Shown in pieces: positions 24,701 to 35,300 of a stretch of DNA of 64,000 nucleotides. Source of the stretch: Leucocoprinus leucothites (taxonomy: Eukaryota > Basidiomycota > Agaricomycetes > Agaricales > Agaricaceae); the NCBI GenBank assembly GCA_013368445.1, contig JAACJO010000026.1:421499-485498 (forward strand), in the 5' to 3' direction. A model generated the notes under the pieces. That model made no database searches. It was not told the DNA's origin and was given only the letters and a program-made list of their open reading frames with translations. Every line of letters starts with the position of its first letter. The stretch's first letter is position 1. The translations under genes and the position numbers were made by a program.

Positions 24701-24858
24701 AGAGGTTCTGGGCCAACAGCAATAATTCTACAAAATAAACATGCACATACTGCTGACTAACACTATCATTTCTGATCCACCGGCAAACAATATATTCATA
24801 GTTCACCTCTCATGTCCAAGCACAGGCGCAATCTCCAACGCACTCCTGTCGGTATAAT
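24701..24858. promoter_or_regulatory. short divergent gap
   Basis: 158 bp between the Set3-like start and the plus-strand relic. It probably contains the Set3-like promoter. Confidence 0.35.
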
Positions 24859-25980
24859 ATGGCTTTGCACCACATCCTACAATACAAGGAGGAGCTCGAA
24901 GTGAACGCGCTCGAGAAACATCTCACCGTGTTGGCAGGGATCGTGAGTCAAGCAACGAAACGAGTTGTTCGTGTCTTCTCGGAGATATACCTTCGCAATC
25001 GTGCCTTAGATATGCCGTTTCTCGAGCATCACTATGTATGAATTGCACTTGCTCGATATCGAGCACGGGATGCTGGCTATCAATACTGCAGTCCTGAAAA
25101 GCATCTTGATCAGCCACATGCAGTACATAGAATCCGAGATCGACACCGTGATGAATCGCCTTAATCAGATCAACAACTGTGTCAATATTTATGTATGTGT
25201 CCAGCCAATTTTAATATTCTTGTCTGATTTCCGTTGTTAAGAAGCACGCACTCATACGCTTTTAGACCCCATAATGCTGTTCGTGAAGAGGATCGGCATG
25301 ATCGCGTTCAATTCACGCTTGGAGATTGCAATTCTTCCAGACCTACCAATTACATCCTCTGGCAGTGTAAAAATCGCAAACAAAAAGACGGGGTACGAAA
25401 TATACTTGGCCGGCAATATCAATTATGCCCTTTTGCAATACGACGATATAAAAGATTATAAAGGTGCGCGGTGCCATGTATATCGCCGCCGACAAGCTAG
25501 CAAATGCATTTCTAGAACGACTCCTTTCATCCGGTGACCTGGCAACCGTTTTCCGGATCGCAAGGGGCCACCTACTCCTCACCGTAGCTCCTACTTGCCC
25601 TTCCTTGGCTTCATTATTTCCAGAAGCCGTCAACCAGGCCCTTGCATTCGCAAAAATCTCCAAGTGAGCTCTCCCTTGCTCCTTTACGACCTATGTTCAA
25701 GTGTTGCACAAGGATATCAAAAGCTCGTCTCTCTGTCTCTGACGGGGAGAGCTGGATTTTCTTCTCGTTGGAATCTGTCGACGACAATTGGGTATACTAC
25801 GATTCTACACCTCGTTCGATCAGCCGAAGGCTTCTCAGGAGGGACAAGTTGCGCGAGCTAGTGCATCTGGTTTCACAATGGGTGCGTCAGGTTTCGGTTT
25901 ATTGTCTTAGGTATACTCATTACACTAGTATAGCTCTTGGACCCTTCACACAACTTGTATTCGTTGAAATAGAAGAGTGA
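24859..25980 (+). pseudogene. frameshifted relic of a fungal hypothetical protein
   Basis: Coding-quality blocks continue across frame breaks: HHILQYKEELEVNALEKHLTV..LDMPFLEHHY; then ELHLLDIEHGMLAINTA..MNRLNQINNCVNIY; LDPIMLFVKRIGMIAF..LLQYDDIKDYK; RGAMYIAADKLANAFLERL..FPEAVNQALAFAKISK; and LSVSDGESWIFFSLE..LRELVHLVSQW. The first break is a tandem TATG duplication at 25033-25040 that creates a stop. Others lie near 25260 (an apparently missing T) and near 25465. The last blocks resemble C-terminal parts of Agaricomycete proteins often paired with Crinkler-type or nuclease-like domains, but I cannot name the family with confidence. An intron model could explain some breaks, though not the 4-bp duplication. 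Confidence 0.5.
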
Positions 25981-27289
25981 TTCGTCATGGCTTGACTATT
26001 CATGTATTTTATCCGTTACAAACCAAAGTGGATTCAACAGTGCACCTAATTCTCCCCAAGCTGAGTATTACATATATAATCCGGTGTAACAGGCGAGTGA
26101 TTCGTTATTCAACTTGTTGCACAGAACACCGAGGACTGGGTCAACTCCTTTCCTCGATTCCACTCAGATGCACGTCCAAATCTACATAGTCGCACGCCAC
26201 ATTGGTAAAGCTACCCTCATCGAGGATACTTTAGGCCCTGTGTCTGACCGCATGAGGTAAGGAAGGTCGCGATTGCTCAAATCACCACGGAATATTCAAA
26301 AAGCTCCATCGACTCCAACGATATCGGTTTGTCATTTATCTTCGCCGGCCGCCAAAAAGCGCCCTGTTCGAGATCCCGGAATCCTCGATCCTACTAGATG
26401 ACGGTCCCATTCGCAACTCATCTAAGCTATTACTGAAAGGCTATTCTCAACCCCTCCAGTTTTATTTTCCACCAGCTTGGATAAATTGTGTCCATATTAC
26501 TCGTAAACGATTACATCGCAGGGACCGCACCCATAGTTTGTGCGCAGTTGCCACGAATAACAATGCATGGGCCTTGATAGCAAGAGAGGGCATCTCCGGT
26601 TTGGTCGATCAGTCGGAAGAGCTTGACTTTAGCAGCCTGCAAATGCTGCTAGGGCGGTAACTCTGGTGATAGGCTAACTTCGTAAAATTGGTTGGCTCGA
26701 ATTAAATGCATAAGATGTGAGAATGTTCGCATTTTCGTCCCGGGCAGGCGTCTTAGCTCAAGTCATACAAATCAATGTAGCATAAAGTTCGAACATGCTG
26801 GCTGGGAACAAAGAATAGAGCTTATAAATAGCGACATACCCCCACGACACGGACAGCGACCTGCGGTAAGTGTACCACGACACTATTGTCCATGAATGCG
26901 TTATCCGATAAATGACGTCCTGCTCAACGCCTGCTACAGCTCACACAGCCGTTGCGTTCTTCCAACGAGGACACGGTCGTGCTAACCGGCATTTAGAATA
27001 CGATGGAATGAAATGAATATACAAAAGTAAAAGCGCCATCATCAGGGTCTGGAAGCAGAAGCAAGTGTAGGCTACCTAGATGAGATATACAGCTCGTACT
27101 GTTCGACGCTAACAAGGAGACGGATGGGTGGCGGTGGATGGATCACTTTGTGTGGATGTCGGCGGCGGGATGAGTAGCCGTGTTGAGCAGGAGGTATCAT
27201 TTATCACTGCGTAGAAGGCCTCTGTTAGCAAGATATCTTGCTAGCCGTTCGTGGACTTGCTTGAGCTGGAAACCAAGCTTTGTAACGTA
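25981..27289. other. degenerate interval
   Basis: About 1.3 kb with no coherent gene. Scattered short frames may be eroded coding sequence (for example plus strand near 26190-26290). No repeat boundaries were identified. Confidence 0.45.
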
Positions 27290-28057
27290 TCAGATTTCAC
27301 CTAGGAGAACCATGAGGATCCCATCGCAAAAAAGACACCAGATGACATACCTGAGAAATTCTACCCAATTGTTCGCTTCTATCTGCTGCTGTGCTTCTGC
27401 CAAATTCAACGCCTTATCGAGTACCGTCTCTCTTGTCTGCAGGCCGTGAATGATTTTGTTGGCCACTCTGACAGCGGCGCCGGACGAGAACTCGGGCCCT
27501 ACCAGGACAGTACACCTTCCAGCCCTAGCTCGGTATACAGCCGCACAACGCATACGAGATATTGTCATTCTTAGTGACACGTGGCCCTAAATATCAGCGG
27601 TCAAAGCTCTTACGTGCTGCGGAAATCACTAATAACTTATTCACCTGCTTGTCTTCTGCCCAAGCGGTAGATCCTCTTTAATCGACAGCTGCTATCTTTC
27701 CTCCCATCGTTGCCTGGAGCATCGAGTATCGAGGGTCATGCGTGGTCTTGTTGCGACCTTCATATGCCGAGCCAGCGTGTAGAGTCATTGGTATAGGAAG
27801 ATGGAAAACGAGATGGGCGTTAGTTCAACTCGTGCAACAGCTTCTGTCAGTCCCGTGATTCTCCCACGCGCGTCGCGAACGAGCCGTTCGCACGACACGA
27901 CGTCGTAACGGTGTGAATCATGATCCTGATCTACGAAGCTGGGTGTTTCCGTTTTGCTCTCCTGGTGCAATGTATTTGTTTTCGGTAACCACCATGGCTT
28001 CGCATACTGATAGAAAATAGCAATCATGGGCATCTTTAAGTGCCTTTTCCTCTGCAA
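27290..28057 (-). other. possible small or eroded gene
   Basis: Two minus-strand blocks look protein-coding: 28057-27785 (SHRYDVVSCERLVRDARGRI..) and 27580-27290 (VANKIIHGLQTRETVLDKAL..QQIEANNWVEFL). The second is followed, after an intron-like GTATGT..ACAAAG, by KQVHERLARYLANRGLLRSD in a frame the splice does not restore. I recognise no domain. It may be a relic or a gene whose exons I have placed wrongly. Confidence 0.3.
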
Positions 28058-28083
28058 CTACCAAGCCTGCGCTCCCTTCTGCA

Positions 28084-29913
28084 ATGCCTGAGCACTTTCA
28101 CAAGTTTCTCGCTAAACTCTCTCGCTACTTTGATCGGTTTATAGCTCCCTCCCAACCCGAAGTTCCTGCTCCTCTGCCTCCTCTGCCTCAGCACCCTCCT
28201 CTTCCATCGCTTCCTATCTCTTTACCTCCTCAACATCACACTACGCCTGCTGTTCCTTCCACAATCGCTCCTCCTTCACTCATGCCTCCTGCTCTGGCTC
28301 GAGTTGCCCTCCCGTTCGCCCCTTCTCCACCGCCGCAGCATGCACTTGAAATGTTTCGAAACGCACATCATCTGGTCTTCTATAACCCTCGATTCAATGA
28401 ATCTTCTCCCACAGGCTCTGGTAAGCTTCATAGTACCCTCGAGCTCAACCACTGATCTCATGCGGCAAATAGGTCTCAAAGACCTCTTCAATTACTCAAT
28501 GCCGGATGCTTTCTACAACTCCAGCGCCCGCTACCCACCCCCTAAATGCCACCTTGGTACTCGAATGGACTATATCGCCCTCGTCACCAACTGGGCGCTG
28601 GAAGGCTCGAATCGCGAGGAGTCCATTTTGTGGATGCGCGGTCCTTTTGGCGTCGGCAAGTCAGCTGTTGCGCAGAGCTGTGCCGAGGCCCTGGCTCCCA
28701 TTAACAAACTTGCTGCCACCCTCTTCTTCTCCCGCTCGAATGCAGACCGCGACGACCCTCGACGCGTATTTACGTCGATCGCGTATCAAATCGCTACAAA
28801 ATGCCCCTCGTTCCGAGAAATCATTGACAAGCGTATGATTGAAGACCCGGCTCTCGCGACCATGTCACTGTCGACGCAATTCGAGGACTTGCTTGTTCAT
28901 CCCCTTCGTGGTGTTAACATTGCTCGGAGCAGCCTGGATGGACGTGTTGTGATTATTGATGGGTTGGACGAGTGTCGTGGAACAGCGGAGCAGTGTGAGA
29001 TTATTAGAGTCATCGCAGCCTCGGTTCACAGACGTACGACGCCCTTCCGCTGGTTCATCACCAGCCGCCCGGAAAACTCCATTATTAGAGCAATGAACTC
29101 CGTTGTTATATCTCCCGTCATATCTCGCATTGAACTTCCAGTGTCCCGCGCAATTGATCACGAGATCCTACTCTACTTGACTGACGAGTTCATCAAGATC
29201 CGTGACGACCATAGCCTCCCCGAATTATGGCCATCTGATGGTGCACTTGCTCTCCTTGTTGAACGTGGTGCTGGGCTTTGGATCTATGTGGTGACCATGA
29301 TTCGTTTCATCAAGGATGAAAACTCTCTTGGTCCCGAACACCAGCTGCGCATTGTACTCGAGTTTGCAAAGGAGGTCTCTGCTAAGGTTCGGGCGAACAA
29401 CCCGTTGGCAGAGATGGATTTTTTCTATATGCTTATCATGCAACAAGTCCCGCCAAAGATAAGGACAACAGTTCGAAGAATTCTCCTGATGATTTCCTTA
29501 TCAGTATTGGGGATGGATGCTATTGCTGATGCCCTCTCCCTTTCTATCGAGCAGTTCCGTCGTACCTGTGCTTCCATCCAGTCGGTTATGGCGGTGGATA
29601 TCTCCATAAGGTTTTACCACACCTCATTCCTTGATTTTATGAGAGACCCCCGGCGGTCCAAGGAGCTATGTATTATGGGTGACTTCTTAATTGAATGGAG
29701 GCAGGAGCTTCTGAGGTGGCTACACGAAGTCTGTTCTCTCAGTACAGGTACTGTGTTCCCTTTGCCCGTCTAGTGCTCCCTGCTCTGATAGGGTGCCATG
29801 CCACTTGTAGATTCCTTACACATTGTTTTCCCCTCAAGTACTGTGATCCCAGAAAGCTTATCTTATGGCGATCACTATCGCCGAGCTTTGGCGGGGTTTT
29901 GGGAGCTTTGTAG
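28084..29913 (+). CDS. NACHT-domain NTPase (NLR-like), short form
   Basis: Exons 28084-28420, 28473-29747 and 29792-29913 join to 577 aa. Residues 20-90 are a proline-rich leader. The NACHT core follows: GPFGVGKSAVAQ (Walker A, about 169-176), FFSRSN, and VVIIDGLDEC (Walker B, about 271-280), then FRWFITSRPE (sensor), and winged-helix-like text ending FYHTSFLDFMRDP. Fungal NACHT proteins usually continue into WD40, ankyrin or TPR repeats that sense ligand; here the reading stops soon after HEVCSLSTG, at the edge of a CpG-poor repeat tract (from about 29960). It may be a repeat-less member of the family or a gene truncated by that tract. Fungal NLRs act in non-self recognition and programmed cell death; that role is inferred only from the family. 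Confidence 0.78.
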
Positions 29914-30250
29914 TGTACCCCACCATCCACTTGATTTTAGGACTGCTACATCCCTTGCAAAAATTCCCTTTGAGAAGGGTTAGGGTTATTAGAGGTTCCT
30001 AGGGGTCATATAGGGTTTTTAGCCAGGGGAGAGGACAGAGTTTTATGTAGGTTCCATGTATGCACCCTTTATTCCTGGAAGATATTGTGTAATGTACTTT
30101 CTGTCCAAGGAGAATGGCATCTACTTGAATCTCTGCCCCAGAAGAATAGTATATTATTATAATCCCCATCTCAAAAGAGTGACATATGTGGCATCCCCTA
30201 ATTAAGATTCATTTCCATTCTATCCTTCTTACAGAGAGTACATCACACAT

Positions 30251-31050
30251 CATCCTTCTAGGAAGGAATATAAATATTGGATAGAAAGTATATCACATAT
30301 CATCCCTCTAGGAAGGAATGTGAATGTTGGATGGAGAGTGTAGTACAGTTGATCCTGCTGGAAGGGAATGTGAGTGTTAAATAGAGAATACACTACAAAT
30401 GCTCCTTCTAAGAAGGAATGTGATTATTGGACAGAGAATGGCCCACACATGCTCCTTCTGTGAAGGAACATGAGTGTTGAATGAAGAGTATATCATATAT
30501 GATCCTTCCAGAAAGGAACACAAGTATTGATTAGAAGGCCTATCATACATAATTCTTCTAGGAAGGAACACAAGTATTGGATGGAGACTACACTAGAATC
30601 ATGTATGATGTGCTTCTATTCAACACTCACAATTGTTTCTGAAAGGCTCATATATAATATACTGTTCATTCAACACTCATAATCCTTCCTGGAAGGATTG
30701 TATATGATACACTCTTCATCCAACACTCATAATCTTTCATCCAACACTCACTCTCCTTCCTCGAAGGATGGAGTGTTGGATGAAGATTGTATCATATATG
30801 ATCATTCCAGAACAAGACATGAATTTTGGATAGAGAGTGCATCATACATGATCCTTCCAAGAAGGATTGTGAGTGTTGAATGGAGAGTGCATCACATAAA
30901 ACCCTTCCTGGAAGGATGGCAAGCATTGGATGAAGAGTACATCATATATACTCCTTCTTGGAAGGAACATGAGTGTTGGGTGGAAAGTATATCATATATA
31001 ATCCTTCCAGGAAGGAACATGAGTGCTGGATAAACAGTGTATTGTCACAA
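30251..31050. repeat. 50-bp minisatellite with palindromic core, blocks 1-3
   Basis: Cores like ATCCTTCCAGGAAGGA begin at 30251, 30301, 30351, 30401, 30451, 30501 and 30551, an exact 50-bp step with no indels, followed by GTGTTGGATGGAGAGTRTATCATAT-type spacers. From about 30600 to 30770 the spacer occurs in reverse orientation (TTCAACACTCAT..). Direct orientation resumes at 30801, 30851, 30901, 30951 and 31001. The core is a near-perfect palindrome (TCCTTCCNGGAAGGA), so each unit can form a short hairpin. Confidence 0.85.
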
Positions 31051-31533
31051 TCTGATCCATTCAACTGGCCTAGCTAGCATCACCTTGTGTTTTCTCTAAC
31101 TTAGAATCCTTTTATGCATCCTACATCCCCCCTCTATCACTTCAGCTTGCTTCCACTTTATTCACTCCATTATTCTTCCTTACCCTTTGTCTTCTTGCAT
31201 GTTGTATTCAGACTTTCCCATGTCATATCATGTTTCATTTCTCTTGTCATTCTTAGTTCCCTTTCAATGTTGGATATTCTTATCTTCTAGTCTTTCTGAA
31301 ATGTTGGATGCTAGTTATTCTCTTATCCTTTTTCTGCATTATCTTTGTTTCTTATTATCCAACTCTATCTGCTACATTGTATATAGGTAGTCGAACTTGT
31401 ACTATATTCTTCAGTCTGATAATCAACTAAGTCACATATTACCATCTTGTCTGACCTCTGCTCTCTCCTTGCCCTCCTGCCTCTATCTGCTTCTGAAATC
31501 TAGATCAATGTTAGTAGTGGTACAACACATACA

Positions 31534-31795
31534 AGGAAGGAGAGTGAGTGTTGGATGAAAGATTGTATCATATATGATCCTTCCAGGAAGGAATGTGAAG
31601 TGTTGGATAAAGAGTGCATCATATACAATCCTTCCAGGAAGGATTATGAGTGTTGGGTGAAGAGTGTATCATATACAATCTTTCCAGGAAGGATTATGAG
31701 TGTTGGATGAAGAGTACATCATGTATGGTCCTTAGAAGGAACATGAGTATTGGGCAGAAGATCCATCATATATAATCATTCCAGGAAAGATTGTG
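31534..31795 (+). repeat. 50-bp minisatellite, block 4
   Basis: Further units of the same minisatellite with cores at about 31577, 31628, 31678, 31728 and 31776, spaced 48-51 bp. It is separated from the first blocks by about 480 bp of T-rich unique sequence. Confidence 0.82.
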
Positions 31796-32335
31796 TATGC
31801 ATATTACCAGAATCACCTTGATAAGACAGTCATAATAAGCCTACTCACAAAAATATTGGTGGCCTTTGTAAATCATTTTTATTCTCCCCTATTTGTTTCT
31901 AGCACTTACCATGAATTGTCATATAAGCTCTTTTATCATAACCCTTTGTGTATCCCTAGGCTAGAGGACTTAAGCATCACATTGTCAAGTGTTCAAACTT
32001 ATTCCCTCCATCTTGTTTTCCTTCTCAGAAACATTCAACACTGTCACACTCAAATATTCCTCTGATCAACTAATTTTATTATATATCTATCCTTCTAGAT
32101 TATTCATTGACAACAGACAGGCACCATTACATTCATGCCTCCACCCAGACACACCTATATCATCACCTCTTCAGTGAATGAATACAGATGTGGGGCATAT
32201 CCAAGATTAACCACATCACAGAAGGTCTTAGGGTAGGGTCATGTAGAACATAAGTCATGGTATATCAATACTAACAAGCATAGATACACGAAATGTACAC
32301 TAAAAAGGTAATACATAGTAGTTAAAGCACGAAAA

Positions 32336-35300
32336 CTAAGTACGGGGGGGGTTCTTTGATTTAGCAGTACGTTTTCCCATCAGGGCAGACCTCGGTGGAG
32401 CAGGAATGGAGCGACGAGCAGAAGTAGCCCCTTCATGTAGCAGGCTACTAGTTGCTGAAGGTTCCTGTATACATCGAAGTTAAGAAGTCTGATGAAATAA
32501 CAAGCTTGAGGTACTCACACGTGATGATGTGGCAGTCACTGATACCTGTGTATCATACTGTGGGAATGCAGTACTTGTTGCCGGGAGTGATGATGATGAA
32601 GTTCGGGGGCGAAGGAGAGGGTGGATATTGGGTGCTAGGGCATTGACAGGTGTTGCTGCAGGTGCTGGAGTCGTGGTGGTGGTGGAAGCCATCAAAGAAG
32701 ATGGTTGGGGTGCTGTGCTTGGTCGCCGCCGTGCAAAAGGATTTGGCTTTGACTGGCGAATAGGAGCGCTTGGTGCAACAGCATACCCTATCTATGTATC
32801 AGAACATTTCGCAAGAGGCATTAGTAGGCACTCACCATATCCTGCAATAGTCGAAGTTTGGCTTCGAGCAGCTAGGAAATTGTGATTAGAGTGAACGTCA
32901 TATATCTTGATAACCCATACTCACATAGTCCCTGAGGGTTTGATACTTGATTACAAGGTCATTTGGCGTAATGTCAAAACTTAGCTGACGAAATGGACAA
33001 ACAAAAAAGACGGCATACCTTGTTCTTGATCTCATAAAATATTTGTACACGTTAGTAAGAGCAACTCAACTGCAAGAGTTTCATTGAGTGTCACCTACCT
33101 TGTCTGCGAAGGTCATCCCGGCTAGGAGGAGCTGGATGTATGACGTTAGATATATACCACGGATGAGGTAAGGCAACGAACATGGTTCGAGGTTTGAAGA
33201 TGTGTTTGGTGATGGTGGGAGGTCCTGTGACTGATTTCGAACAGGAGCACGGGTACTAACGGTACCCTGTCGAGGTCGTTTGGATTCTCGATGAGAGGGT
33301 GCACCAGCAGGCACTGTGCTAGGCATATGACCCTTGATAACTGGTAAACGTCACTCAGCTGAGAAAACTCTTGAGCAGCGAGAGTAACTTACACATCTTG
33401 ACATCACTGATGGCGCGAGGATCAGCGTTCACAGTACTTCTTCGAGGTCGTTTCGGCTTTCGATGCGAGGGCTCGTTTTCATGTGTCTTCATCACTGATT
33501 GACCATCTTCGATAGCTAGTGATACAATAAGTTATGGTACAAGAGACGCAGTAAAACTCACATTGTATGTTGGCATCAGCATTGTTCATGTGTTCATGAT
33601 CCACGGCATGATCGCTCGGGATAGCTTCGTGGTCAAGTCCAATAGCATAAGAGGGGGGGATATAATATTAGATTATCTCGACGTATGGCTCATTGAAAAT
33701 AGCTCACCATTATTGGTCGACTCATCATCAGATTCCCAATCTGCAACCGATAATCATTGAGAAATATTCATGAGAAAGAAAAATTCATACTCAGCAAAGG
33801 CGGCGAAGCAGAAGCGGAAGGTGGCGGACCATCACTAATACGGCTTCCGTCCGACAGCTGTAGTGAAATATCATCCCGCTCACTGGCCGATTGTATCTCA
33901 CTCGTGGAATAAATTTCCTTTTCCGACTGAGGAGTGTTCGTTGGCTCAGTTATTTCATCGTTATCCACTACGATCGGCTTTTTGCGGTGTTGTGTCTTCT
34001 TGGGTGGCGGTCGGATGGTTTTCTCACTCGCGTCGTCAATGCCGGGGATATGCCCTTGAAGCAATTGGCGAAGCTCTAAAGTGGCGGTCAGACAAGGTAG
34101 CCTGAGTTAAACACAACATACCATCTCCGAGGCCTTTCTGCATGAATGCATCGAACATGTTCTGCTTACCACGAGCGACTTCATACATGAGGGTGTCCGC
34201 TGAGTCCATTGCCAACAAGCTGATTACTTTGACAATCTTGTCCTGCGGTTGCCGATGTGCACGACCTCGTATTTGTCGTTCGTCCTGAGCTGACCATGGC
34301 TGATCCTAATATCCGTATCAGATTGTTTTTTACAACAAAAGTAGAAATGAAGTTACGAAAAAGATCACTACGTCGGCAATGGCAAGATTCAGTCCCGCAG
34401 ACCCAACACTTGAGAACACAAGAACACGATTTGGGTTTCCATCATCATAAAATTCTTTGACTCGCTTATCACGCTCGACGAAAGGAATCTTTCCGTTAAT
34501 GGAAAGACTATGAACTTTGTACAACAACAAAACCTGCGTGACACGTCAGCAAAAAGAAAAAGGATCGATAAAACAGATACACGCATTCTGGAGCAGTGGG
34601 GCCATTGAGGGAAATTCGGCATAGATAATGATGCGCCGACTTCGTTGAGGATTTGCTTTATAGGCATTAGGTATGGCAGGGAAGATCGGTCGCCCTTCGT
34701 CGAAGGTGACGTCGTTGACTCGATCGTCTTGCAGGTAGTGAGCGCATATCTTGGCACAGATGTCCATTTTGGTGCTCTTTACCGGTCGCCACTCATCTAG
34801 TGATTTGAATGATGGAAGAAGACTTGAGGGGTCTTCTTTAGCGTAGCCGACTGCTAACCTATATTCAAGATAGAATTTCTGGGCTGTGTTGATTTATCGT
34901 CAATCCCTGGCCAAACAAGAACATACTTTTGTCTGGATGCGTGCGTCACTAGCGTTCACGAGGCTTTGGAGGAGGGGAGTCGGTTAAATGTTTCATTAGA
35001 CAGGAATAGAATAGAACTTACGCAGCTTTGGCAGCTTCGGCACGGTCTGCCATAATATCGGTCTCTCTCTCAGTGAGCTTTAGTAGACCAATTATTTCCT
35101 GATATGGCGGGAGATCGAGTAAAGGTTTGCCAGTGCAGTCAACACTGGCCGTCGTCCTTCGCAGCAGGTGACCTCGAATATGATCTTGAAGTCGACAAAC
35201 AGTATGAAGCCTCTCAGCATTGAGCGCTGCGCCATCGTCGTCGAGCTTCTTAGCTTTTCGCAGTCTTGCAGCGTCCTCTTTGTCGTCCTCGTGGGAGAGT

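Larger units (their letters stand above)
29960..32335. repeat. CpG-poor repeat-rich tract
   Basis: About 2.4 kb nearly lacking CG dinucleotides by eye, rich in A/T and in TG/CA. It starts near an AGGGTTAGGGTTA motif (29976-29988) and a TAGGGTTTTTAGCC block (about 30012) that recurs at 44155-44170. It contains the 50-bp minisatellite blocks annotated separately. The sequence at 31050-31530 and 31800-32330 has no supportable gene. The composition is what CpG methylation followed by deamination leaves in repeats; the parent element is not recognised. Confidence 0.6.

Noticed and set aside
19201..24725. Many long plus-strand open frames (up to 282 codons) opposite the Set3-like gene
   Set aside because: They mirror the skewed codon composition (Ser/Pro/Glu/Arg repeats) of the minus-strand protein; the PHD, SET and coiled-coil content lies on the minus strand.
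29976..29988. Interstitial telomere sequence (AGGGTTAGGGTTA)
   Set aside because: Only about two units; too short to separate from chance in a G/T-rich repeat start.
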